Source: CP2-2F sp034436235
GTDB taxonomy: Bacteria > Chloroflexota > Anaerolineae > Aggregatilineales > UBA2796
Assembly: GCA_034436235.1 (NCBI GenBank)
Contig: DAOTWB010000245.1
Span: 1-32,983, forward strand
DNA length: 32,983 nt
Reading direction: 5' to 3'
Shown: one piece after another, positions 1-8,412 of the stretch
Layout of the letters: every line of letters starts with the position of its first letter
Position numbering within the stretch: position 1 is the first letter of the stretch
The notes under the pieces: generated by a model
What the model was told of the DNA's origin: nothing
Database searches by the model: none
The model's input: only the letters and a program-made list of their open reading frames with translations
Position numbers and translations under genes: made by a program

Positions 1-114
1 TTCAGGCGCGGCTTGCTGCTGATCGCAGCCATCGGCGAGACGGACTGGGGCTACTTGCACAGCTTGCTGGCAGATCGCGCGCAACACGGTCTGCGGCGCT
101 GCTCACAGACATAG
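1..114 (+). CDS. 3' end of an unidentified gene upstream of nuoG
   Basis: An open frame runs from the first base of the window to a TAG at 112-114 and gives 37 residues (it contains GETDWGYLHSLLADRAQHG). The gene starts outside the window. I do not recognise the fragment, and it does not look like the C-terminus of NuoF or NuoE, which often precede nuoG. It lies on the same strand and ends 32 nt before the nuoG start codon, so it may belong to the same transcript. The fragment is short enough that a chance open frame cannot be excluded. Confidence 0.4.
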   Translation, partial: FRRGLLLIAAIGETDWGYLHSLLADRAQHGLRRCSQT

Positions 115-146
115 CGTATTGGCACATGTCGGAGGCATTTTTGTAC

Positions 147-2627
147 ATGGTTGACACTGTTCGCCTGTTTATTGATGATATCGAATATCGCGTTCCGAAG
201 GGCATGAACCTTGTGGACGCTGCTAAATTGCACGGGAACGACATCCCTGTCTTCTGCTATCATCCGAAGTTAGCGCCTGTTGGCATGTGCCGCATGTGCC
301 TTGTGGAACTAGGGCAAGCCGAGATAGACCGTGCCACAGGCGCGCTGCTGACCGATGAGAATGGCAAGCTCAAAGTGCGCTGGCAGCCGAAGCTCGCCAC
401 TGCTTGCACACAGACGGTCACAGACGGCATGGCGATTCGCACGACTTCTGAAGCGGTCAAGGTCGCTCGCGACGACATCATCGAGTTCATCCTGACCAGC
501 CATCCGCTGGATTGTCCGATCTGCGATAAAGGCGGCGAGTGTCCGCTGCAGAACTTGACCATGCGGCATGGCGCCGGCGAGAGCCGCTTCGTCTTCGATG
601 AGAAGATGCATCTCGATAAGCACTATCCGCTTGGCGATCTAATCTTCCTCGACCGTGAGCGCTGCATTCAGTGTGCGCGCTGCACGCGCTTCCAAGAGGA
701 ATACGTCGGCGATGCTGTCCTCGCCTTCCATGAGCGCGGACGCCGTCTGCAGATCGTGACCACGAGCAATCCGCCGTTCGATACTTATTTCAGCGGCAAC
801 ACGACGGATATCTGTCCGGTTGGCGCGCTCACCACAGCCGATTTCCGCTTCGGCGCGCGTCCTTGGGAACTGACCGAAGTGCCGAGCATCTGCCCGCACT
901 GTCCTGTCGGCTGCAATATCAGCGCCAGCACGCGCTTGGATCGCGAGGCGGGCGGCAAGATCGTCATCAAGCGCATCATGCCGCGCCAGCACGAGAGCGT
1001 GAACGAGATTTGGATTTGCGATAAGGGACGCTTCGGACATCATCATGCGCGCCATGCTGAGCGAATTAGCCGTCCGCTAGTGCGTCACAACGGCAAGCTG
1101 GTGCCTGCCACGTGGGAAAAGGCGCTGAGCGTGATCGCAGAGCATGTGCAAGCCGCGAACGGCAGCGTCGGCGCGATCGCAGGCGGTATGCTCTCAAACG
1201 AGGATTTGTGGGAGCTGCGTCAATTGGTGGAGCGCGCCGGCGGCACGCGCTTGGGCGTCTATCCATACCGCCTGACGGGCGCGGCGCAAGTGGCGGCGGT
1301 CGGCATTGGCGTCGGCACGAACTTCAAAGAATTGGGCAAGGGCGATGCCATTGTCGTGATCGGCACTGACCTTGAAGAAGAAGCGCCGATCTGGTATCTG
1401 CGCACAAAGGTCGCGGCTGATCGCGGCGTCCGTTTGATCACGATCAACGCGCGCTACACGGAACTGGATCGCTTTGTGAAGCACAAGGGCGATATCATCC
1501 GTCCGCGCTATGGCGGCGAGATCGCGGCGTTGAACGCGCTCAATCTCGAAGGACTGAACAACGTGATCATGCTGGTCGGCGCGGAAGGCATGAATCGCGC
1601 TGCACACGCTGCATTGATGCAAGCGGCTGCTAACAAACTGATCGAGACAGGTCACTACGGCAAGCCGAACAACGGTCTGATCGGCGTGTGGGCAGGCGCG
1701 AACACGCAAGGCGCTTTCGATCTGGGCTACTCAGCTGAGGCGACAGAGCTGCTCTTGGCGGAGCCGCCTAAAGTGCTGTTCCTCGCCGATGCTGACCTGC
1801 TCGGCGGCGACGCGCTGAGCGCTGCGGCGCTCTCACAGGCGAAAGAGATCTTCCTCGTTGTCTCAGAGCTGTTCATGACGGCGACGGCGGCACAGGCGGA
1901 TGTCGTCCTGCCGCGCCAGAGCTTTGCCGAGCGCGACGGCACCTTCACCAGCGGCGAGCGCCGCGTCCAGCGCTTCTACACAGCGCAGACGCCGCTCGAT
2001 CACACGCGCCCTGACTGGAAAGTCTTCGCTGAGATCAACCGCTTGCTGGGCGGACCGAAGCCGAAGCTCTCAGCGGCTGCCGTCATGCAGAGCATCACGC
2101 AGCACGTGCCGCTTTACGCGCAGATGAGCTATCCGAACCTTGCGAAGGTGGAGAAGCAATTCCCTGACGTTGGCGGCGCAGACCTTTACTACGGCGGCAC
2201 GGCTTACGATAATAAAGGCGGTCTGGGCGTGCAATGGGCGACGGCAGCTGAGCGCGGCGAGCCTGTGCAAGCGGCGCCTGTCCCTGAAGTAACGTTGCCT
2301 GCGCTAGGCGAAGGCGAGTTGCTGCTTGTGCCGATCACTGAGCTGTACGACCGCAAGCCGACCTTCGCGGCGAGCGCGGCTTTGATGCATTCGCACATCC
2401 CTGCGCCATATGCTATGCTGAACTGGGAAGACGCCAAAGCGCTGGAGATCGCCGAGGGCGATCAAGTGCAGGTGCGCTTCGCCGAGCGCGTCGTCATGTT
2501 GAAGGCGCGCGTGGCAGTCAGCGTGCCGAAAGGCGCGGTTTTGGTAGCACGTCATCTAGGCGTGATCGTGCCTGATGTGCCAGTCAGTGCCGTTGTGGAG
2601 AAAGTGCAGGTCGCAGAGCATGTTTAA
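147..2627 (+). CDS. nuoG: NADH-quinone oxidoreductase subunit G (NuoG)
   Basis: This is the iron-sulfur and molybdopterin-fold subunit of respiratory complex I, which passes electrons from NADH towards quinone in the peripheral arm. An ATG lies in frame at 126, but GGAGG at 131-135 sits 11 nt before the ATG at 147, so I start there (826 residues). The N-terminal 2Fe-2S ferredoxin domain has Cys37, Cys48 and Cys51. It is followed by the His-Cys cluster motif HPLDCPICDKGGEC, then CIQCARC and CPVGAL for a 4Fe-4S cluster. A further motif, CPHCPVGC, with a later Cys in WICDKGR, fits the N7 cluster found in only some bacteria. The rest resembles the bis-MGD oxidoreductase fold and its C-terminal dinucleotide-binding domain. 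It overlaps nuoH by 8 nt, which indicates translational coupling. Confidence 0.95.
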   Translation: MVDTVRLFIDDIEYRVPKGMNLVDAAKLHGNDIPVFCYHPKLAPVGMCRMCLVELGQAEIDRATGALLTDENGKLKVRWQPKLATACTQTVTDGMAIRTTSEAVKVARDDIIEFILTSHPLDCPICDKGGECPLQNLTMRHGAGESRFVFDEKMHLDKHYPLGDLIFLDRERCIQCARCTRFQEEYVGDAVLAFHERGRRLQIVTTSNPPFDTYFSGNTTDICPVGALTTADFRFGARPWELTEVPSICPHCPVGCNISASTRLDREAGGKIVIKRIMPRQHESVNEIWICDKGRFGHHHARHAERISRPLVRHNGKLVPATWEKALSVIAEHVQAANGSVGAIAGGMLSNEDLWELRQLVERAGGTRLGVYPYRLTGAAQVAAVGIGVGTNFKELGKGDAIVVIGTDLEEEAPIWYLRTKVAADRGVRLITINARYTELDRFVKHKGDIIRPRYGGEIAALNALNLEGLNNVIMLVGAEGMNRAAHAALMQAAANKLIETGHYGKPNNGLIGVWAGANTQGAFDLGYSAEATELLLAEPPKVLFLADADLLGGDALSAAALSQAKEIFLVVSELFMTATAAQADVVLPRQSFAERDGTFTSGERRVQRFYTAQTPLDHTRPDWKVFAEINRLLGGPKPKLSAAAVMQSITQHVPLYAQMSYPNLAKVEKQFPDVGGADLYYGGTAYDNKGGLGVQWATAAERGEPVQAAPVPEVTLPALGEGELLLVPITELYDRKPTFAASAALMHSHIPAPYAMLNWEDAKALEIAEGDQVQVRFAERVVMLKARVAVSVPKGAVLVARHLGVIVPDVPVSAVVEKVQVAEHV

Positions 2628-3966
2628 CGTCGATCCGAACCTGATCGTGGAATGCGCCGCTTCGGGCGGCTGCAACGTGATACGGGCTGTAGTCATCAGC
2701 TTGCTGATCTTCCTGACGCTGCTGACGGGCTTCGCCTACACCACGTTGCTCGAGCGGCGCTTCATCGCCTTCATCCAAAATCGGATCGGTCCGAATCGCG
2801 CCGGTCCGCTCGGCTTGCTGTTTCCAATCGCCGACGCCGTTAAGCTCTTCTTCAAAGAAGACGTGACTCCGACCAACGCGGATCGCGTCATTTTCTGGAT
2901 GGCGCCTGTCCTGAAGGTCATTCCGTCCATCATGGTCGTGGCAGTTGTGCCGCTCGGTCCGCCGCTGCTCATCCCATGGTTCGATGGGCTGTGGTATCGC
3001 GTGCCGCTCGGTCTGACCGATGTGAACGTCGGCGTGTTATTCTTGCTGGCGTGGTTCAGTCTGGGTACGTATGGTATTGTGCTAGCGGGCTGGGCGAGCA
3101 ACAACAAGTACTCCATGCTGGGCGGCTTGCGCGCCTCAGCGCAGATGGTCAGCTATGAGCTGAGCCTCGGCGTCAGCATGTCCATTCCGATCATCATCAC
3201 AGGCTCGATGAGCCTGCAGACGATCATCGATTCGCAGGCGTCGCCGTCCATTCTCGGCTGGTACGTCTTCCAGAATCCTGTGGCGGCGATCATCTTGCTG
3301 GTCGCGCTCTTAGCGGAAGTGAACCGCGCGCCTTTCGACCTGCCCGAAGCGGAACAGGAGCTGACTGCCGGCTATCACACTGAGTACAGCGGCATGAAGT
3401 TCGCGCTGTTCTTCATGGCAGAGTATATCAGCATGATCTCGGTCAGCATCATCGCGGTCGCGCTCTTCTTCGGCGGCTATCACTTCATCTTAGTGGATCA
3501 GTTCCCGATTCTCGGTCCGATTGTGTACGCCGTCAAAGTCGTGCTGTTCTTGCTCGGCATGATCTGGTTGCGCGCGACCTTGCCGCGCATCCGCTATGAC
3601 CGTCTGATGGCGCTCGGTTGGAAAGTGTTATTTCCGCTGGCACTGGTGGCAGCCGGCTGGACGGCGCTCGCGGTGTTGGTTGGCGATGCCTTTGGACAAG
3701 CGGCAGGCGCTGTGGCGTGGATCAGCGGCGGTGTGGCGACTGTGATCGTCGCGGCGGTCATGTTGCAAGGGCGCGCCGGCGAGGGTGAAGCGCCTTCGCG
3801 CATCGAGCAGGTCGCGCTGGAGCGGCGCGGCTTCGGCTTCCAAGTGCTGAGCGCCATCGGCATCCTGCTGATGATTCCTGTGTGGCTATTCAACGGCACG
3901 CTGCGCCAGTTGCGCAATGTGCAGCGCGCTGTGCGCCTTGACGATACCAAGTCGGGCGGCGATTGA
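2620..3966 (+). CDS. nuoH: NADH-quinone oxidoreductase subunit H (NuoH)
   Basis: NuoH is the membrane subunit of complex I at the junction with the peripheral arm, and it forms part of the quinone chamber. The open frame extends upstream to 2575, but the ATG at 2620, overlapping the nuoG stop, gives the expected N-terminus (MFNVDPN). Family motifs are clear: RIGPNRAGPLGLLFPIADA-KLFFKED near residue 50 and AEVNRAPFDLPEAEQEL in the middle, with about eight hydrophobic helices. The product is 448 residues, longer than the usual 320-350. The surplus is a C-terminal tail after about residue 340 with three further hydrophobic stretches, the last near LSAIGILLMIPVWLF, joined by a charged segment. 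Cotranscription with nuoG and nuoI is likely. Confidence 0.95.
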   Translation: MFNVDPNLIVECAASGGCNVIRAVVISLLIFLTLLTGFAYTTLLERRFIAFIQNRIGPNRAGPLGLLFPIADAVKLFFKEDVTPTNADRVIFWMAPVLKVIPSIMVVAVVPLGPPLLIPWFDGLWYRVPLGLTDVNVGVLFLLAWFSLGTYGIVLAGWASNNKYSMLGGLRASAQMVSYELSLGVSMSIPIIITGSMSLQTIIDSQASPSILGWYVFQNPVAAIILLVALLAEVNRAPFDLPEAEQELTAGYHTEYSGMKFALFFMAEYISMISVSIIAVALFFGGYHFILVDQFPILGPIVYAVKVVLFLLGMIWLRATLPRIRYDRLMALGWKVLFPLALVAAGWTALAVLVGDAFGQAAGAVAWISGGVATVIVAAVMLQGRAGEGEAPSRIEQVALERRGFGFQVLSAIGILLMIPVWLFNGTLRQLRNVQRAVRLDDTKSGGD

Positions 3967-4002
3967 GTCAATCGAACGAGTCGGTCTGTGAGGAGATTGT
4001 AG

Positions 4003-4497
4003 ATGAACATTATCAAAGGCTTGCTGACGACGATCAAGTATGTTGGCACAGAGCCTGTGACGGTCAGCTATCCTGAGACAGAGCGTCCGCTGCGCGAGCG
4101 CTTCAAAGGGCGCCATCACTTGAAGCGCTACGAGAACGGCTTGGAGAAATGCATCGGATGCTCGCTGTGCGCGGCAGCCTGTCCTGCGGATGCGATCTGG
4201 GTGGAAGCGGCGGAAAACACTGACGAAGAGCGCTACTCGCCCGGCGAGCGCTACGCCAAGACCTACGAGATAAACATGCTGCGCTGCATTTTCTGCGGCT
4301 ACTGCGAAGATGCCTGCCCAACTGAGGCGATTGTCTTGGAGCACGAGATTCAGCTCAGCTTCACCAACCGCCGCGACGCGATCTACACCAAAGAGATGTT
4401 GCTCGATCCGCCGCCTGAAGGCGTGCCAGGCACGCCACAGCGCGTTGAGCCCGGCGTCTACACGCGCGCCATTCCCGATATGGAAGACCCGAAGTGA
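4003..4497 (+). CDS. nuoI: NADH-quinone oxidoreductase subunit I (NuoI)
   Basis: This is the 164-residue ferredoxin-like subunit of complex I that carries clusters N6a and N6b. Two CxxCxxCxxxCP motifs are intact: Cys50/53/56/60 (CIGCSLCAAACP) and Cys95/98/101/105 (CIFCGYCEDACP). The start is supported by AGGAG at 3991-3995, 7 nt before the ATG. It follows nuoH by 36 nt and is followed at once by a strong terminator, so the nuoJ-N genes must lie elsewhere in the genome. The short block G-H-I with a terminator suggests a split complex I gene set. Confidence 0.95.
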   Translation: MNIIKGLLTTIKYVGTEPVTVSYPETERPLRERFKGRHHLKRYENGLEKCIGCSLCAAACPADAIWVEAAENTDEERYSPGERYAKTYEINMLRCIFCGYCEDACPTEAIVLEHEIQLSFTNRRDAIYTKEMLLDPPPEGVPGTPQRVEPGVYTRAIPDMEDPK

Positions 4498-4504
4498 GAG
4501 ACTC

Positions 4505-4537
4505 GTGAGGCGGTCAAAATTGACTGCCTCACTTTTT
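4505..4537 (+). terminator. Rho-independent terminator after nuoI
   Basis: A 13-bp stem with one G-T wobble (GTGAGGCGGTCAA at 4505-4517 with TTGACTGCCTCAC at 4520-4532) has a very tight AA centre, or a four-base AAAA loop if the inner A-T pair opens. TTTTT follows at 4533-4537. The T-run is on the + strand only, so it serves nuoI. The 3' arm overlaps the stop codon of the convergent gene at 4529. Confidence 0.9.
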
Positions 4538-4786
4538 CTCAGCCGACTCCTCAGCTGACTCGTCTTTGTCTTCCCAGCTCACAATCCAGATGCACAGCCC
4601 TGCTACAATCACTGATGCGACGATCAGCGCAAGCCACTGACCGAACAACAAGCCGACATCGCGCGCCTCGATCAAAAGCAAGATCACGATGCCGAGCGAG
4701 AGGACGATCCACGCGGCAAGGCGCGGACGCGCATCCGCAAAAGCGATCAGCGCGCCAAGCACAGGCAACTTCTTCAAGCGTTCCAT
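4529..4786 (-). CDS. small two-helix membrane protein, unknown function
   Basis: An 85-residue protein with two strong hydrophobic segments (about residues 24-40, WIVLSLGIVILLLIE, and 49-68, GQWLALIVASVIVAGLCIWI). A short basic N-terminus (MERLKKL) precedes them, and a highly charged Glu/Lys-rich C-terminus (EDKDESAEESAEKK) follows. I do not recognise a family. It lies 18 nt downstream of the coaE fusion gene on the same strand and is probably cotranscribed with it. Its stop codon lies inside the nuoI terminator stem, so the two transcripts converge tightly. Codon choice (CTG, GCG, ATC) matches its neighbours, which supports it as a real gene. Confidence 0.7.
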   Translation of the reverse strand: MERLKKLPVLGALIAFADARPRLAAWIVLSLGIVILLLIEARDVGLLFGQWLALIVASVIVAGLCIWIVSWEDKDESAEESAEKK

Positions 4787-4804
4787 AACTCATCCATCTT
4801 GAGA

Positions 4805-6076
4805 TCAAAGTGGCTTCAAAACGCGATCAGGGCGCAGCTTTTTGGCGAAGATTTGCGTGTTCGGCGGCTGCGATTCTTGCGCGGCTTCGCGCCAAGCCGG
4901 CACTTGGATCGCCTCAAGCTCCATGCGCTCATAGCCGCTCGTCAGGAATGTTTGCACAACTTGCGCGGCAGCGTTCAAGGGCAGGTAGACGAAACCGACT
5001 TCGCTCTGCAGCTCTTTTGAAGCGTTCTCGACCGCTTGAATGAGCGCACGCGCGACAGGCTCGATAGGCGCTTCAGGCAGCAAGAGGAACTCATCCACGC
5101 GCGTGATCAGGTTCTCGACCTGAAAGCCTGTCAAGCCCATGATTGCACCGTTGATCTCAGCCAGCAGGTAGGACTTCTCGCCGAACGCCGTCAGCACATC
5201 CACGCGCGTCATGTTTTTGCCGAGCATTCGGTTCAGCACTTGTGCAATTTGTTCAGCGTTTTTGGGCATTCCGCGCCGAATATCCACCGCAATGGCGACC
5301 GACGGTTGCGGCGGCGCTTTCTGCGCAGTAGGCTGACTGGGCGGCGAGTCAACGCGCGGCGCGCTCGGTTGCGCTGCAGGACGCAATGGCGGTATTGCCG
5401 GCTGCGTGGACGGCGTCGCGCTGGGCGGCGTGACGCTGACCACATGTGCGTCGTCGCGCTGTCTCAGCTTGAGCGCGGCGAGCAACTTGTTCCATTCCGC
5501 CTCAACTTGCGCCCAAAGCTCTTGCGGTGTGCCGTTGTTGGTGATGACGACATTGGCGCGCGCTAACTTATCGCGCTGTGAATTCTGCCCTTCAATGCGT
5601 TTGCGCGCTTCTTGCTCGCTCATGCCGCGCTTCTCGATCAGACGGCGCAGTTGCAGCTCAGGCGCGCAATCCACAACCCAGATCGTGTCCACTTTGTCCG
5701 CTAGTTTGCCTTCCAGCAGCTTGATCGCTTCAATGACGATGATCGGCTGCTTGGCGCGACTGATCAGCGTGTCAATGCCTTGCCCAACTAACGGATGCGT
5801 GATTGCTTCTAAGCGCGCTAACGCCTCAGGATGTGAGAAAACGACTGCGCCTAGCTTTGAGCGGTCAATCTTGCCTTCTTGATCCAGCACCCAGCGCCCG
5901 AAGGTCTCGATCACGGGCAAGTATGCAGGCGCACCAGGCGCCATCGTCTGGTGCGCCAGACCGTCCGCGTCAATGGTGTACGCGCCGAAATGCTCAAGCA
6001 ACTTGCGCACGGCGCTCTTGCCCATGGCAATGTTGCCCGTTAGCCCGATGACGTATTTATTCGCCCAATGGCCCAC
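4805..6076 (-). CDS. coaE: dephospho-CoA kinase fused to a C-terminal GNAT-like domain
   Basis: Residues 1-205 are a complete dephospho-CoA kinase, the enzyme of the last step of coenzyme A synthesis. The P-loop GNIAMGKS is at 14-21. DADGLAH, the THPLV region and the EKRGMSEQEARKRIEGQ lid region follow. A Pro/Gln/Ala/Ser linker (about 220-265) joins this to some 155 further residues whose layout resembles an N-acetyltransferase fold (AEINGAIMGLTGFQ, then VARALIQAVENAS and a GYERMEL end). I cannot find the acetyl-CoA loop RxxGxG in that part, so the second domain may bind without catalysing. The start is a GTG at 6074-6076, supported by GGAGG eight bases upstream (complement of 6085-6089). CoaE alone is usually near 200 residues. 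The kinase call is firm; the GNAT assignment is moderate. Confidence 0.88.
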   Translation of the reverse strand: MGHWANKYVIGLTGNIAMGKSAVRKLLEHFGAYTIDADGLAHQTMAPGAPAYLPVIETFGRWVLDQEGKIDRSKLGAVVFSHPEALARLEAITHPLVGQGIDTLISRAKQPIIVIEAIKLLEGKLADKVDTIWVVDCAPELQLRRLIEKRGMSEQEARKRIEGQNSQRDKLARANVVITNNGTPQELWAQVEAEWNKLLAALKLRQRDDAHVVSVTPPSATPSTQPAIPPLRPAAQPSAPRVDSPPSQPTAQKAPPQPSVAIAVDIRRGMPKNAEQIAQVLNRMLGKNMTRVDVLTAFGEKSYLLAEINGAIMGLTGFQVENLITRVDEFLLLPEAPIEPVARALIQAVENASKELQSEVGFVYLPLNAAAQVVQTFLTSGYERMELEAIQVPAWREAAQESQPPNTQIFAKKLRPDRVLKPL

Positions 6077-6183
6077 GCCTCAATCCTCCACCTGTGTGCG
6101 AGCTGTGCAAGTTCGCGCTCTGATGACTGAGCATTGTAGCCCGAAGCGCGCCGCACGGCAAAACAAAGCGTTTTCGAACAGAC

Positions 6184-7224
6184 CTATGGATGCAAGCCAT
6201 AGAACGTGAGCGCCGTCTCTTCAGGATAGCCCAGCATTAAATTCATACACTGCACAGCGCTGCCCGCCGCGCCCTTGCCCAAATTATCCAGCGCCGCCAA
6301 CGCCACGATACGTCCGCTCTCAGGCTCAGCTTCCCAGCCGACATCGGCGAAGTTCGTGCCTGCCAACCACTTCGGCTCAGGATGCCGATGGACGCCGCTT
6401 TTGTCATGCACAATTCGAATGAATGGCTCAGCGCTATAAGCTGCGCGATAGGCTTTCCACAAAACCTTGTCATCCACACCTGCCGCGCTGAAGACCTGCG
6501 CAGTCGCCATGACGCCGCGCACCATCTCAATCGAGTTGATCGAGAGATAGACGTTGCTCAAGCCGAGCGCCTGCGCCACTTCTGCCTCGTGCCGATGTCC
6601 CACTGCGGCGAAGGTGCGCACTGCGCCGCTGCGCTCAGGATGGTGACTCGCCTGCGAAGCCGTCGCGCCGCCTTCCGAAGAGCCGACTTTCAGGTCTACT
6701 GTGATGGGCTTGCTCGAATCGACCAAACCGGCTCGCACCAATGGCAAGAGCGCTAGAATAGCCGCCGCCGCGTTGCAACCGATGCCGCTGGCATATTTGG
6801 CAGTTCGCAACGCTTCACGATTGATCTCAGGCAAGCCATAGACGAACCTATCGAGCCAATCTGGCGCGGCATGTGGCTCGCCATAGTAACGCTCGTACAC
6901 ACTCAGATCGCGCAGCCGAAAATCAGCCGAGAGATCGATGATGTATGGCGCGAGCGCGGCGAAGTGCGCGATGCGCCGCTGCGCCTCGCCGTGCGGCAAG
7001 GCGAGGAACAACACATCGCACGCCTGCAGCGCCGTCGCTGAGACGAACTGCAGCGTTGTCGCCTTGCGCAGATTCGGATGCACAGCGTGAATCGGCTTGC
7101 CGGCGTTCGACTCAGACGTGACCTGTTGTAAAGTGACATACGGATGCGCCAACAGCAGACGGATCAGCTCGCCGCCGGTATAGCCTGAAGCGCCTACAAT
7201 CGAGACGCGCACGCGCTCACTCAT
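6184..7224 (-). CDS. lysY: LysY/ArgC-type [LysW]-aminoadipate (or glutamate) phosphate reductase
   Basis: A 346-residue NADPH-dependent reductase of the ArgC family. It has the N-terminal Rossmann motif GASGYTGGEL (11-20), the catalytic Cys150 in SGIGCNAAA and the conserved His pair in VGHRHEAE (210-212). ArgC reduces N-acetylglutamyl phosphate. With lysX and lysW directly upstream, the substrate here is more likely LysW-bound aminoadipyl phosphate (lysine route) or LysW-bound glutamyl phosphate (arginine route). Its ATG overlaps the lysX stop by 4 nt. The next gene on this strand, coaE, starts 107 nt further on, with no clear terminator in the gap. The missing kinase (LysZ) and later enzymes are not in the window. 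Confidence 0.9.
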   Translation of the reverse strand: MSERVRVSIVGASGYTGGELIRLLLAHPYVTLQQVTSESNAGKPIHAVHPNLRKATTLQFVSATALQACDVLFLALPHGEAQRRIAHFAALAPYIIDLSADFRLRDLSVYERYYGEPHAAPDWLDRFVYGLPEINREALRTAKYASGIGCNAAAAILALLPLVRAGLVDSSKPITVDLKVGSSEGGATASQASHHPERSGAVRTFAAVGHRHEAEVAQALGLSNVYLSINSIEMVRGVMATAQVFSAAGVDDKVLWKAYRAAYSAEPFIRIVHDKSGVHRHPEPKWLAGTNFADVGWEAEPESGRIVALAALDNLGKGAAGSAVQCMNLMLGYPEETALTFYGLHP

Positions 7225-8090
7225 GCGCGCACCTCAGTCGCGTAGCGCAGCGCGTAATCCACGATGTGCGCAGGGATATCCACGCCTGTTGGCGCGATGC
7301 TGTTGCGGAATTCCATCGTATGATTGATCTCGTTGACCAGCAAGCCGCGTTCAGGGTCTTCTAGCACGTCCACAGCCAGCACGCCGCCGCCGACCGCTTG
7401 TGCAGCGCGCACTGTCAGCGCTTCCAGCTCAGGCGTCACAGGACAATTCTCCGCCTTGCCGCCGCGCGCCGTGTTGGTGATCCAATGCTCGCTGTTTCGA
7501 TAGATCGCGCAGATGCAGCGCTCGCCGACGACGAAAGCGCGAATATCGCGATTCGGCTTGTTCACCAGACGCTGGACGTAGAAGATGCTGTGCTGATAGC
7601 CGCCCAACACTTCTTTATGCTCCAGAACTGCCTCAGCCGCCGCTCGGTCGTTGATGCGCGCCAACAACCTGCCCCACGAGCCGATCACAGGCTTCAGCAC
7701 CACAGGATAGCCCATGCGCTCAATCGCCTGCAGCGCCGCCTCGGCTGTGAAGGCGACCTCGATCTCAGGCTGCGGCACGCCTGCCTCGTGCAGCGCCGCT
7801 GAGGTGAGCAATTTATCGGCGCAAGTGTTGGCAACCTGCCAGCGATTGATGACCGCGTTGCCCAGCATTTCTAGCAGACGCAAAGCGTACAAGCCGCGCG
7901 ACGTGCTGACCGAGCGCTCCAAAATCACATCGTATGGCAACGGCACGCTGTTCGCCTGAATGCTCAGGATCAGCTCATCGTCATTGATCAAGGTCGGTGT
8001 GATGCCGCGCGCTTCAAAGGCGGCTAGGAGCAATTTCTCTTCAACGCGAATGCGAGAGGCGATGATGCCGACGCGCAACGACTCGCTCAC
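7221..8090 (-). CDS. lysX: LysX, ATP-grasp ligase that loads LysW
   Basis: A 289-residue RimK-type ATP-grasp protein. LysX forms an amide between the C-terminal Glu of LysW and the amino group of 2-aminoadipate, which protects the substrate. Visible motifs are PVVLKPVIGSWGRL (ATP-binding), the NTARGG loop, and the metal-binding end LLVNEINHTMEFRNS...TGVDIP, which closely resembles the Thermus LysX end. The start is GTG at 8088-8090, three bases after the lysW stop, with no strong ribosome-binding site, so translation is probably coupled to lysW. Some relatives (ArgX) use glutamate for arginine synthesis instead. The sequence alone does not settle the substrate, but I favour LysX. Confidence 0.92.
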   Translation of the reverse strand: MSESLRVGIIASRIRVEEKLLLAAFEARGITPTLINDDELILSIQANSVPLPYDVILERSVSTSRGLYALRLLEMLGNAVINRWQVANTCADKLLTSAALHEAGVPQPEIEVAFTAEAALQAIERMGYPVVLKPVIGSWGRLLARINDRAAAEAVLEHKEVLGGYQHSIFYVQRLVNKPNRDIRAFVVGERCICAIYRNSEHWITNTARGGKAENCPVTPELEALTVRAAQAVGGGVLAVDVLEDPERGLLVNEINHTMEFRNSIAPTGVDIPAHIVDYALRYATEVRA

Positions 8091-8093
8091 AGA

Positions 8094-8258
8094 TCATTCG
8101 CCCCAATCTTCTTGCTCCATCGGCGCCAGCTCAAGTTGGATCGGATCGATAGAGACGACTTCTAGCTCGGCGCCGCACTCAGGGCAAGTGATGATCTCGC
8201 CGCGCAACACATCATTGAGCGTCAGGAGCGCCTCGCACTCAGGACAAGTGGCATTCAT
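8094..8258 (-). CDS. lysW: LysW amino-group carrier protein
   Basis: A 54-residue acidic protein with two Cys pairs (CPEC at 5-8 and CPECG at 25-29) that bind zinc. It ends exactly in EDWGE, the signature C-terminus of LysW. The gamma-carboxyl of the last Glu is the attachment point for the substrate. The protein acts in the cytosol as a carrier for intermediates of lysine synthesis (and arginine synthesis in some taxa). AAAGGA lies about 12 nt upstream of the ATG. It is the first gene of the lysW-lysX-lysY run. Confidence 0.95.
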   Translation of the reverse strand: MNATCPECEALLTLNDVLRGEIITCPECGAELEVVSIDPIQLELAPMEQEDWGE

Positions 8259-8373
8259 TGAATTGTGCGTCCTTTCAGGATGCTCTCATTCGGCGGAAAG
8301 TTCTAGGATATGCGATAAGCATAGCGCCGATCAGCTCAAAGCGCAACGAATCGTTCAATCCGCCGAGTCGCGC

Positions 8374-8379
8374 TATACT
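8374..8379 (+). promoter_or_regulatory. possible -10 element for the gene at 8413
   Basis: TATACT lies 33 nt before the start codon. I see no good -35 at 16-18 nt. AGGAG at 8397-8401, eleven bases before the ATG, is the likely ribosome-binding site. Confidence 0.35.
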
Positions 8380-8412
8380 CTCGGCAATCTTTGGGCAGGA
8401 GCTTGCTAAAGG

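Noticed and set aside
1141..1160. HIP1-like element GCGATCGC
   Set aside because: A copy occurs here, but I did not see the dense distribution typical of cyanobacterial HIP1. The GATC excess is more general than this octamer.
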